Assembly: GCA_030741355.1 (NCBI GenBank)
Contig: JASLVM010000005.1
Location: forward strand, 1 to 38,640
Direction: 5' to 3'
DNA length: 38,640 bases
DNA from: Candidatus Poseidonia sp.
Lineage (GTDB): Archaea > Thermoplasmatota > Poseidoniia > Poseidoniales > Poseidoniaceae
A model generated the notes under the pieces. The model ran no database searches, was not told the DNA's origin, and saw nothing but the letters and a program-made list of their open reading frames with translations. The first letter of the stretch is position 1. Each line of letters starts with the position of its first letter. The translations under genes were made by a program, and so were the position numbers. This document shows, in pieces, positions 7,833-15,003 of this stretch.

Positions 7833-8722
7833 TGCCAACCCCTGTGGCTTGGGGCATGAGCGACCTCTACGGATTGAAACTTGAACCGATGACCAACCGA
7901 CTCGTCAATTACGGCGTTACCGAGAACGGTATTGCTGTCATTGAACTGACCTCGGATTCCGCAGGTGCGCCACTTGAAGGTGCCAACGACCGCTCTCCCA
8001 ACACGTACACTCACGGCATGATGCGAGACATTGACGAAGCCATCGTCCGTGCTCGCTTTGACGACGATGTAACCTGCATCGTCCTGACCGGAAACGGCGC
8101 ATCTTTCTTCTCTGCAGGCGCTTCCATCCAGATGCTCAACAGCGTCAGTCCCGGATTCAAGTACAACTTCTGCCTTCACGCCAACGAGACGCTCTCTCGC
8201 CTTGAGCAAACGCCCAAACTCGTGGTGTGCGCCATCAACGGCCACGCTGTGGGTGGTGGCTTGGAAATCGCCATGGCCGCTGACATTCGCATCGCTCGAA
8301 AGAACTCGGGCAAGGTGGGGCTTCCTGAAATCAACCTCGGTGTGCTCGCTGGTACGGGTGGAACGGCGCGTTTAACCCGTCTCATCGGGAAGGCCAAAGC
8401 CCTCGAGATGATGGTGACGGGTGAACTCATGTCGTTTGAGGACGCCCATGCTTGCAACCTCATCAACCACATTTGGGAAGGCGACGCCGATGACTTCCGC
8501 CGAGATATTCTCGACTGGTGCAGTCAATTCACCCTGCCCAACAAGGCCGTCAAGGCCGTTGGCAACATCAAGCGTTCTTGCCAGACGGGTCCGGAAATCC
8601 CCTTCGAGTACCACTTGGCTCTCGAGCGTGAACTCCAAGCAGCGCTCTTCAACAGCAGCGACGCCAAGGAAGGCATTGCAGCGTACGTTGAGAAGCGTGT
8701 GGCCAACTTCACTGGCGAGTGA
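7832..8722 (+). CDS. Enoyl-CoA hydratase/isomerase (crotonase family)
   Basis: Crotonase-fold enzymes hydrate or isomerise 2-enoyl-CoA. Key parts are CIVLTGNGASFFSAGASI (first oxyanion-hole strand), AINGHAVGGGLEIAMAADIRIA and GLPEINLGVLAGTGGTARL. Both glutamates expected for hydratase chemistry are present, in GGGLE and in LPE, so it is likely a true hydratase. The C-terminal helices (EYHLALERELQAALF) match the trimerisation region. Starting at 7832 the ATG overlaps the preceding stop (TAATG) and gives 296 residues; ATGs at 7856 and 7889 are alternatives, the last being closest to the core domain start. It probably works with the dehydrogenase at 389 in acyl-CoA oxidation. It overlaps the aldolase start by four bases (GTGA). 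Confidence 0.92.
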   Translation: MPTPVAWGMSDLYGLKLEPMTNRLVNYGVTENGIAVIELTSDSAGAPLEGANDRSPNTYTHGMMRDIDEAIVRARFDDDVTCIVLTGNGASFFSAGASIQMLNSVSPGFKYNFCLHANETLSRLEQTPKLVVCAINGHAVGGGLEIAMAADIRIARKNSGKVGLPEINLGVLAGTGGTARLTRLIGKAKALEMMVTGELMSFEDAHACNLINHIWEGDADDFRRDILDWCSQFTLPNKAVKAVGNIKRSCQTGPEIPFEYHLALERELQAALFNSSDAKEGIAAYVEKRVANFTGE

Positions 8723-9666
8723 CGACCGACGTGATTTCCATGAGCGACATCAATGTCCCAGCCGATGTTCCTGACGAATTGATCGAAACGTACCTTGACA
8801 ATGTGCGAGCGGCAACCGCCGGCACAGGTGCGATGAACCTGTTCGCCTGCGATCAAAAGATCGAACATTTGAACGACGACTTTTACGATGGAGGGAAGAC
8901 CATTCCATTGTCGTCCAACGACCCTGGTCATCTGTTTGAAATTGGAGCTCGAGCTCACGCCGACGGGACCATTGGCGTCCTCGCTGGCCAATGCGGGCTC
9001 ATTGCGCAATACGCACGAGACCACCCGGATGTTCCCTACCTTGTGAAATTGAATTCCAAATCACATTTGGTCAAGACCGCCCAACGAGATCCCATCAGTC
9101 AAGCCCTTTGGGACATGGACGACGTCATGTCGTTGGTTCACAACGGCATCAACGTGGTCGGCATCGGATACACCGTTTACATCGGAAGCGAATACGAGCA
9201 TGAGATGTTGACCGAAGCGGCCCAATTCATCCGGCAAGCTCACGAGTTGGGTATGATTTCCGTGGTCTGGATGTACCCCCGAGGACAGGCCGTGGGCGAT
9301 GAGAAGGACCCACAACTTATCTCCGGAGCAGCCGGTGTTGCCAGTTGCATTGGCGCTGACTTTGCCAAGGTGAATTATCCCAAAGCCTTTGACGGTATGA
9401 CGCAACCTGAGTCGCTGAAGATCGCCGTTGAAGCGGCCGGTCGAACGGGCATCATTTGCTCGGGCGGTGGTTCTCTTCCACCCCGGGATTTCCTGCAACG
9501 CCTCCACGACCAGATGAACATCGCCGGTTGTCGTGGTGCCGCTACAGGCCGCAATATCCATCAGAAGGAAACTGAGGAAGCTGTCCGAATGACAGCAGCC
9601 TGCCATGCCATCATCTGTGAAGGTGCTTCGGTCGACGAAGCGATGGCCATCTTTGAAGGAAATTGA
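8719..9666 (+). CDS. Class I fructose-bisphosphate aldolase, archaeal DeoC/LacD-type family
   Basis: This enzyme should cleave or form fructose-1,6-bisphosphate through a lysine Schiff base. The 315-residue TIM barrel has FACDQKIEHLN near the N-terminus, GIGYTVYIGS, VVWMYPRGQAVGD, the Schiff-base strand ADFAKVNYPKAF, and the phosphate-binding SGGGSLPPRDFL and GAATGRNIHQ. This is the pattern of archaeal and DhnA-type class I aldolases, unrelated to the muscle enzyme. The GTG at 8719 overlaps the hydratase stop (GTGA); an ATG at 8740 (MSDINVP) is an equally good start. With glpX at 4629 the window holds two adjacent gluconeogenic steps. A role on a related ketose phosphate cannot be excluded. 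Confidence 0.9.
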   Translation: MTTDVISMSDINVPADVPDELIETYLDNVRAATAGTGAMNLFACDQKIEHLNDDFYDGGKTIPLSSNDPGHLFEIGARAHADGTIGVLAGQCGLIAQYARDHPDVPYLVKLNSKSHLVKTAQRDPISQALWDMDDVMSLVHNGINVVGIGYTVYIGSEYEHEMLTEAAQFIRQAHELGMISVVWMYPRGQAVGDEKDPQLISGAAGVASCIGADFAKVNYPKAFDGMTQPESLKIAVEAAGRTGIICSGGGSLPPRDFLQRLHDQMNIAGCRGAATGRNIHQKETEEAVRMTAACHAIICEGASVDEAMAIFEGN

Positions 9667-9690
9667 AGACGGGTTCAGCCGGGGCAGGAG

Positions 9691-9720
9691 TTATACGCCT
9701 GCTTTGTTACCTGTTGACTC
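9691..9720 (+). promoter_or_regulatory. Leaderless promoter of the ion-channel gene
   Basis: GTTATACGCC (TTATA at 9691-9695) is centred 28 nt before the channel ATG at 9721, in the 54-nt gap after the aldolase. Archaeal transcription starts about 26 nt after the TATA centre, so the mRNA should begin at or within a few bases of the ATG. No Shine-Dalgarno-like site precedes the start codon, which agrees with leaderless translation. Confidence 0.55.
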
Positions 9721-10509
9721 ATGTCGGAAGCGACACGACAGCGAATTCGCACATTGGTTGAATCTGATCGGTTCAACAACATCGTCTTTATTGCCATTCT
9801 TGCGAGTTCAATCGCCATCGGGTTTGAGACCTATGATTGGGGGCCAAAAGGCGACGGCTTTCTCCAGACCATTGACGGGTTATTTCTCACCGTCTTTGTT
9901 CTGGAAATTTTGTTGAGGATTTACGCCATGGGTGGCGACTTTTTCAAAGACCCGTGGTGCCTTTTTGATTTCGTCGTGGTCGGTATTGCGCTCATTCCAG
10001 CGCGTGATTTCTTTGCCGTCTTCCGCGTCTTCCGTGTCCTGCGTGCGTTCCGGCTCGTTTCTCGAATCCCCGAACTCAAACTGGTGGCTGAATCGCTCAT
10101 CTTTTCGATTCGTGGACTTTCAGCCGTCGCTACGTTGCTCTTTGTGGTCACCTATGTCTTCGCTGTGCTCTCCACCGTGTTGTTCCAATCGGTTTCGCCC
10201 GAATATTTCGGCAGCCTTGGTCGTTCGTTGTTTTCGCTCTTCCAAGTGATGACCCTCGAGTCTTGGTCAAACGGCATCGTGAGGGAATTGATCCAAGAAG
10301 AGGGCTGGTGGGTAGCGGTCTACTTTGTTGTCTTTATCTTCATGACCACCTTCACGTTCCTCAACATGTTCGTGGCGATTTTCACCAACACCGTGGTGGC
10401 CTTGGAAGCTGACTCAGAGGTGGGTGTGAACACGGAACTAAGGCGCCTGCAGGAAAAAATGGACGCCGTGATGCTCAACCTTGGCATCGAGTTCAATGAG
10501 GAAGAGTAA
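9721..10509 (+). CDS. Bacterial NaV-type voltage-gated sodium channel
   Basis: This 262-residue single-domain six-helix channel would form a tetramer. S1 is at 20-37, S2 at 50-70, S3 at 80-93. The S4 voltage sensor at 98-115 has arginines at 102, 105, 108 and 111 in strict three-residue spacing. S5 covers 130-156 and S6 196-226. The selectivity filter FQVMTLESWSNGIVREL (174-190) contains TLESWS, the sodium-selective signature of NavAb/NaChBac, and its flanks are close to NavAb as I remember it. The C-terminus ELRRLQEKMDAVML is a short amphipathic coiled coil, as in bacterial NaVs. It has its own TATA box. Archaeal genomes rarely carry such channels, so transfer from marine bacteria is likely. 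It converges on the next gene with a 4-nt gap. Confidence 0.9.
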   Translation: MSEATRQRIRTLVESDRFNNIVFIAILASSIAIGFETYDWGPKGDGFLQTIDGLFLTVFVLEILLRIYAMGGDFFKDPWCLFDFVVVGIALIPARDFFAVFRVFRVLRAFRLVSRIPELKLVAESLIFSIRGLSAVATLLFVVTYVFAVLSTVLFQSVSPEYFGSLGRSLFSLFQVMTLESWSNGIVRELIQEEGWWVAVYFVVFIFMTTFTFLNMFVAIFTNTVVALEADSEVGVNTELRRLQEKMDAVMLNLGIEFNEEE

Positions 10510-10513
10510 ATCC

Positions 10514-10837
10514 TCAGAGTTTCTCATCGCTGTTGGTCATGAAGTTGCCTTCACTGTCAACGATGATGGGGGTGCCCTCAATCCACTCTGGGCAGTTTTC
10601 GGAAACCCAGGTGCGGGTGGCCCACTCGCAAATGTCGTAGCCGCCCGAAAGGATACCGGAGCGCTTGATGTAGCCGACCTTGACGATGTCCTTGTCCTTG
10701 GACAAGACGTTACCGAGTTGCTGGCTGGTGGTGCCGTGGCGCATCGTGCTGTTGATGTACTCCAGGATCTCTGCAGTATTTCGTGGTCGGTCGCCTAGGA
10801 ATTTCTTGATTTTTTCTCGGATGCGTGTTGTTTTCAT
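10514..10837 (-). CDS. Small winged-helix DNA-binding-type protein
   Basis: This 107-residue protein has a basic N-terminus (MKTTRIREKIKKFLGD) followed by a helix-turn-helix-like core: NTAEILEYINSTMRHGTTSQQLGNVLSKDKDIVKVGYIKR. It would form a winged helix with the recognition helix near SSQQ/TTSQQLGNVL. The C-terminal 40 residues (CEWATRTWVSENCPEW) are aromatic with two cysteines and may dimerise. AGGAGGG sits eight bases before the ATG at 10837, and TTATATCA at 10911-10919 (minus strand) could be its TATA box, leaving a leader of about 50 nt. The family is not one I can name. A role in transcription or DNA organisation is inferred only from the fold. Confidence 0.7.
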   Translation of the reverse strand: MKTTRIREKIKKFLGDRPRNTAEILEYINSTMRHGTTSQQLGNVLSKDKDIVKVGYIKRSGILSGGYDICEWATRTWVSENCPEWIEGTPIIVDSEGNFMTNSDEKL

Positions 10838-11015
10838 GTTTGGTCCCTCCTGTCATTATTTGGTGTGGTGTTCGTTAGAATGTGCCACTGTTCTTTAGGA
10901 GCGAGGCCGCTGATATAATGGTTCCTCCTTCGACTGACGATTTGGTTACGTTTGGTGATAAAATATAGGTGTAATTCCAACACCACGCCCTCTATGAGTA
11001 AGTTATTTTTCACAG

Positions 11016-11034
11016 TTCCACAGGAAATATATAA
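11016..11034 (+). promoter_or_regulatory. TATA box preceded by TTCCACAGGAAA, in an AT-rich spacer
   Basis: The 274-nt gap 10838-11111 between two divergent DNA-binding-type genes is the most AT-rich stretch of the window. TTCCACAGGAAA (11016-11027) abuts AATATATAAC, a TATA box that would start transcription near 11056 and give the gene at 11112 a leader of about 55 nt with AGGTGA before its ATG. The partly palindromic site could be an operator. It also differs at one position from the archaeal mini-ORB core TTCCANTGGAAA bound by Cdc6. No RNA gene is seen in the gap. Confidence 0.4.
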
Positions 11035-11111
11035 CTAAAATTAACTAAGTAATCTTTTTAGAAGAAAAACAACTCGTAGAAAATGCCTCAGGTGGCGAAA
11101 GGTGACCCGTA

Positions 11112-13622
11112 ATGTCTTCTCGTTCGATTCGTTCATCGGCCCATCGACACATACTGGTGTGGCTTCGCCACGGTTCATCAACGGTTTCTGAAATCGCCAC
11201 ACAATTTGGCATGCGAATGCCCCACGCATCGCTTGCATGTCGCCAATTGAGGGAAGCTGGCCTGATCACCAGGGATGAATCAGGCGGCCTTCGGAACGCC
11301 CCGCTTTTCCTCAGCCAGCGAGGCGTTGAACGATTGACGGAAGATGCGGTCAGCAAAATGATGCGGTACGCCGACGTTTTGAGCAGCGCCAAGAAATCGA
11401 TGGTGCTCCATGCTGATGATGCGAATGTGCTCCTTGCTTACACACATTTGCCCGAAACATCGCTCGTTTTCGTCCCCGAACCTGCGGCAGTGGATGGTTC
11501 TGCCTCCAGTGGAAACAAGGGGGGGGTTTGGGTATTGGCCCCGAAACGCAACATTCGTTGGTATCACCTAAGCGATGGGACTCCTGCAGACCCCCCGCTT
11601 TCTCGAGGTAACACCCTTGCTGATTTCGAACCGTCCGTTGAACGGGTAGGGTTGGTTCGAGGTGAAGTGTTCGAAGTGCGGGGGGAAGCCCGCCTTGCAG
11701 AAGCCCAGTTCTTTCCAACCGGTGAAGATGAGCAAGGACCGCCGCCGTCGCGTCTTCAGTTGGGGGAAGTGGTGGTGGGGGCCGTTGCGGGCACCTCCCA
11801 TGCCTATTCGCCCGAACAAGGCTTGCGTTGTCATTTGCATTCGGCGCTGAATCGATCGCTGCTTTTGCAATCATTGGGGCAAGGTGCACTCGAAATCGGA
11901 GATCGGCATGCCATCAAACATCGAAGTCTACCCTACGGTGTACTCAATGAATGGTTGATGTTGAAGCATCCACGAATGAACACGTTGCGCATAGAGGAAT
12001 TGTACAACGGCTTGGTCGCCGTATTGGACGAGGGTACGTCCACCTCTCCCTCGGTGCTCGAGCGTGAGGTTTTGATGGATTTCGGACGAGTGTCGTGGAC
12101 AAACTCGCCTCTGGAGGCGGGGTACTTGGACCTGTACGGGATGACGGGCCGAGGAGCGTCGGCCTTGTTGCGATTCGTCGTCAACACCATCAGTGCCCCG
12201 TTCATTGTGGATTGGCCGTTCGAGGATGTGGAGGCCGAACTGGTCGTGCGTCTTCTGGCTCACCCACTTTGCCGTTCCTTTGTCTCCAGAAGGGGCCTTC
12301 CTCCGTCCCCTGGACTTCGTCGTTCTGTTCTTTTTGATGGTGAAGAGATGGGTTTCATTTCTGCCCGCCAGGGCCGCGTTTCAGCGATTGAGGTGCAGTT
12401 GAACGCCCCGGGCACATCGCCGATCCGGGCAGGAACGGTTCCTTTCTCGTCGCCGTTGAATGCACTTGAATTGATGAATCACCATTCGGTCTCAGCAACC
12501 GATTCGTTCACCGGTGAGGTGGTCGAAGGTGAGGGAGGCAGAGTCCTCACTGAAGCCTTAGGTCTCTATCCTCTAGGCGATGAACAACAAGCCAATATGT
12601 GGGAGCAAGAGCATCCTCTTGCGGCTTGGATTGCTTCTCCGGTCGAACACCGCCCCGCTCGCTGGATGCGTTTGCATAATCGTCTTCCCGAAGGATGGAC
12701 GGATTTGTTAGGGGTTGACGCCCTCTCGCTTGAGCATCTCCCATTGGCGATGCAAGGAGCCAGTCCGGCTTGGCAGCGTTTGGTTTTACGGAGGATTCAG
12801 TCCACCGCCCAAGTTGATGCAGGGGTGTTGGTTCAATGGCGAAACAGCGTGAAAGCCAACGTATCATCCGCTCCTGCCTACGCTACATGCCTTCTGTGCG
12901 CTCTCCACCCGGAGAGTCCGGAGGAAGCCGTCGTCTTCGGTGAAGCCGCGGAGGTTTGGTTCGCTGAGCCGATGTGCGAGCAGGAGGTTTTGGAATCGGT
13001 CTTGCAGGAACGAGCCATGAACGAGGGCGTTCTGGCCGAACTTCGTTCAAGATGGCGCCTGCTGGCAGAAAAACAACCGAAATCCTCGCTGCTCCATGCT
13101 TGGTCAGTGGCTCTTCGCATCGCTCAAAACAGAGAACCTTGGGTTCCTGAAATGCAACGGATGCTGATGGAGCGACTCCCTCCTGCTTGGTGGGCGGTGT
13201 ATGCAGGGCAGTGGCTAACAACACAACTCAGCAGCCACACAGGGCGTACCTGGCTTCAATCGTTTACCTGCTCTTGGGCCGTTCAACTGGCAAGGCCGGA
13301 AGGAGAACCAACCCGTTTTCCCGGACTTGATGCCCTTCATCCAGGTTTTCGTTTGACCACCGAGAGTCTTCTCGGGGCGAATCTGCTTTCCGGCGAGGGC
13401 GAACATCAACCTCTACGGGACCTCTATGAGATGGTTTACGCCCACGAACAAGGTCTTCCAGTGCCTCTGTTGCAAACCCACCCCTTTGCTGGTTGGTTGG
13501 TACGTCCAGTGCATCAATGGCCCCGCTTTGGCTCGGAGGTGCTGCAAGTCGGTGACCCAAAGGTTGGCGAACTCTTGTTTGCCCGAAGCTTCGCTGCGCG
13601 CAATCCCACCGTTGGCCGATGA
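11112..13622 (+). CDS. Large protein with N-terminal winged helix, otherwise unknown
   Basis: The first 75 or so residues form a MarR/ArsR-like winged helix: ILVWLRHGSSTVSEIATQFGM, then PHASLACRQLREAGLITRD and a wing ending at LSQRGVERL. The other roughly 760 residues match no family I recognise. They include a proposed beta-rich part (residues 100-260), and several Leu/Trp-rich helical segments (LPLAMQGASPAWQRLVLRRI, PPAWWAVYAGQWL) without membrane helices or a nucleotide-binding loop. Total length is 836 residues. It stands alone between a divergent small winged-helix gene and a gene-free stretch, with its own TATA box. It may be a ligand-sensing repressor or a DNA-bound scaffold; the HTH is the only supported part of the annotation. 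Confidence 0.8.
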   Translation: MSSRSIRSSAHRHILVWLRHGSSTVSEIATQFGMRMPHASLACRQLREAGLITRDESGGLRNAPLFLSQRGVERLTEDAVSKMMRYADVLSSAKKSMVLHADDANVLLAYTHLPETSLVFVPEPAAVDGSASSGNKGGVWVLAPKRNIRWYHLSDGTPADPPLSRGNTLADFEPSVERVGLVRGEVFEVRGEARLAEAQFFPTGEDEQGPPPSRLQLGEVVVGAVAGTSHAYSPEQGLRCHLHSALNRSLLLQSLGQGALEIGDRHAIKHRSLPYGVLNEWLMLKHPRMNTLRIEELYNGLVAVLDEGTSTSPSVLEREVLMDFGRVSWTNSPLEAGYLDLYGMTGRGASALLRFVVNTISAPFIVDWPFEDVEAELVVRLLAHPLCRSFVSRRGLPPSPGLRRSVLFDGEEMGFISARQGRVSAIEVQLNAPGTSPIRAGTVPFSSPLNALELMNHHSVSATDSFTGEVVEGEGGRVLTEALGLYPLGDEQQANMWEQEHPLAAWIASPVEHRPARWMRLHNRLPEGWTDLLGVDALSLEHLPLAMQGASPAWQRLVLRRIQSTAQVDAGVLVQWRNSVKANVSSAPAYATCLLCALHPESPEEAVVFGEAAEVWFAEPMCEQEVLESVLQERAMNEGVLAELRSRWRLLAEKQPKSSLLHAWSVALRIAQNREPWVPEMQRMLMERLPPAWWAVYAGQWLTTQLSSHTGRTWLQSFTCSWAVQLARPEGEPTRFPGLDALHPGFRLTTESLLGANLLSGEGEHQPLRDLYEMVYAHEQGLPVPLLQTHPFAGWLVRPVHQWPRFGSEVLQVGDPKVGELLFARSFAARNPTVGR

Positions 13623-13643
13623 GTTGATATGGAGTCGGCCGGA

Positions 13644-13940
13644 GGCGGAATTACCGTACCTGCAACATCAGGCTGAGCGACTGTGAAACGAGCAATGACG
13701 TCTGACACCACGTGTACGGCCGCAATCGAAGACTGGGACGACCCTTCGGGGAGTGAATTCCGGTGCAAATGCGGTAAACCATCGGTGGGTTATGGGTCCT
13801 TGTGCGACGTCAGAATGAACGCAAGACAACCACCTTACCGGACAGCACGCCCCGACACCGAGGGTCAGGCCTCGGAGGAAACAGTGAACAAGGCCGTTAG
13901 GTGTCGGGGCACAGTTCTTTGAAGCACGGCTTTCTCTCAA
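13644..13940 (+). ncRNA. Candidate structured RNA in a 361-nt gene-free stretch
   Basis: Positions 13623-13983 hold no convincing gene but many complementary segments. CGGAATTACCGTAC (GCGG 13645-13648, CCGTAC 13654-13659) can pair with GTACGGCCGC (13714-13723) around a 5-nt bulge. TGACGTC (13696-13702) matches GACGTCA (13806-13812). CCC-TTCG-GGG (13742-13751) is a UUCG tetraloop hairpin. GCCCCGACACC (13849-13859) pairs perfectly with GGTGTCGGGGC (13900-13910). TTGATATGG at 13624 could be its TATA box, and T-rich tracts follow at 13915-13945. The size, about 290 nt, is near that of SRP or RNase P RNA; a GTCAGG...GGAGGA...ACAG run inside recalls SRP helix 8, but flanking pairing does not fit. 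Boundaries and identity are uncertain. Confidence 0.35.
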
Positions 13941-13969
13941 TTTTCGGCGATGAACTCAAAGGCCGAAAA
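13941..13969 (+). promoter_or_regulatory. Inverted repeat just before the CoA-synthesis gene
   Basis: TTTTCGGC (13941-13948) and GCCGAAAA (13962-13969) form a perfect 8-bp inverted repeat with a 13-nt spacer, ending 14 nt before the ATG at 13984. It could be an operator, an RNA hairpin regulating the downstream gene, or the terminator end of the candidate RNA. No TATA box is evident between it and the gene. Confidence 0.4.
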
Positions 13970-13983
13970 CCAAACCAACACCC

Positions 13984-15003
13984 ATGGGAGCACCGCCGAG
14001 GTTCCAACTCTGTTTGGTAGGCGGCACGTTTGACCGCCTGCATGCAGGCCACCGTCTGTTGCTTGATGCAGCTTGCCGAGCAGCGGCTCGAGTCGAAGTT
14101 CACCTCACCAACGATGCCATGGCTGACCAAAAATCCGTGAACATGCAATCGTTTGAAACACGGCGTGATGAATTGTTGAACTGGGTGGCTTCCAACGCTC
14201 CAACCCGAGTATCCATTCATGCATTGAGCGATCATCACGGCCCCGCGCCCAGCCATCCAACGGCAGATGCCATTGTCGCAACCCCTGAAACCAAGGCAGA
14301 ATGCGAACGTATCAACGAACGTCGGGCCGAGAACGGTCTTGCTTCGCTCCACATCATTGAAGTCGCTCACTTGACCGATGTTAACGGGCAGATCATCAGT
14401 TCGTCTCGGATACGTAACGGTTTGGTTGACATGGATGGCCATCCTTGGTTCTCAACCGAATGGGAGGGTCGAGTGTTGCGCATGCATCCCCGAGCCGAAC
14501 CTGAACTGAAAACACCGATGGGTGCTCTCTACAAGGGCCCAGAATCGACGCCCGAGGTGGCCATGCTGGCGGCCCTGGAAGACATTGACACTTCGCAAAC
14601 CATCCTCATTGCGGTGGGGGATGTGACGGTCTCAACGCTCCTTTCGCTTGACATCGTCCCCGACATGGGTTTCATCGACGGCCAAACCAAACGAACGGCG
14701 CTGGCTGAGGAGGAACAGGTGGACCTCTCGCCGTTTACCCATCGGATTCGAGCAACCAATCCCGCAGGCGAATTGACGCCTGAACTCAAGGATGCCGTGG
14801 CTCAGGCCGCACATCTTGAGGAACCCGTGGTGGTGGTGGTTGAAGGTGAAGAAGACCTTGCGCCGTTGTACATTCACCTTCACGTTCCGCTGCACGCCGT
14901 TGTCCTCTACGGTCAACCCGGTGTTGGTGTTGTTGCTCAATCGAGCAGCCTCGAGACCAAAACCCGCTGCCGACGCCTCCTGGAATTGTTCGAGGTGGTT
15001 TGA
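13984..15003 (+). CDS. Fused phosphopantetheine adenylyltransferase and GTP-dependent dephospho-CoA kinase
   Basis: The N-terminal half (1-160) is the archaeal adenylyltransferase (COG1019): GGTFDRLHAGH at 13-23 is the nucleotidyltransferase HxGH signature and ISSSRIR at 138-144 the second one. The C-terminal half (about 175-339) is DUF359/COG1909, shown in Thermococcus to be the archaeal GTP-dependent dephospho-CoA kinase. Its motifs are GDVTVSTLL (212-220), FIDGQTKR (230-237), VVVEGEEDLAPL (283-294) and LYGQPGVGVV (308-317). One 339-residue chain would thus catalyse both last steps of CoA synthesis, a parallel to eukaryotic COASY built from an unrelated kinase. The stop is followed directly by the GTG of the glycosyltransferase (TGAGTG). 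Confidence 0.9.
   Translation: MGAPPRFQLCLVGGTFDRLHAGHRLLLDAACRAAARVEVHLTNDAMADQKSVNMQSFETRRDELLNWVASNAPTRVSIHALSDHHGPAPSHPTADAIVATPETKAECERINERRAENGLASLHIIEVAHLTDVNGQIISSSRIRNGLVDMDGHPWFSTEWEGRVLRMHPRAEPELKTPMGALYKGPESTPEVAMLAALEDIDTSQTILIAVGDVTVSTLLSLDIVPDMGFIDGQTKRTALAEEEQVDLSPFTHRIRATNPAGELTPELKDAVAQAAHLEEPVVVVVEGEEDLAPLYIHLHVPLHAVVLYGQPGVGVVAQSSSLETKTRCRRLLELFEVV

Noticed and set aside
13855-13895. SRP RNA helix 8 resemblance (GTCAGG ... ACAG)
   Set aside because: The segments flanking the loop do not pair as in SRP RNA and no Alu domain is recognised, so no SRP call was made.
13695-13922. Small zinc-finger-like protein (RCKCGKPSVGYGSLC)
   Set aside because: Codon choice (AGA, AGG, ACA, CGG) differs from neighbouring genes and the interval folds as RNA; kept only as an alternative to the ncRNA call.
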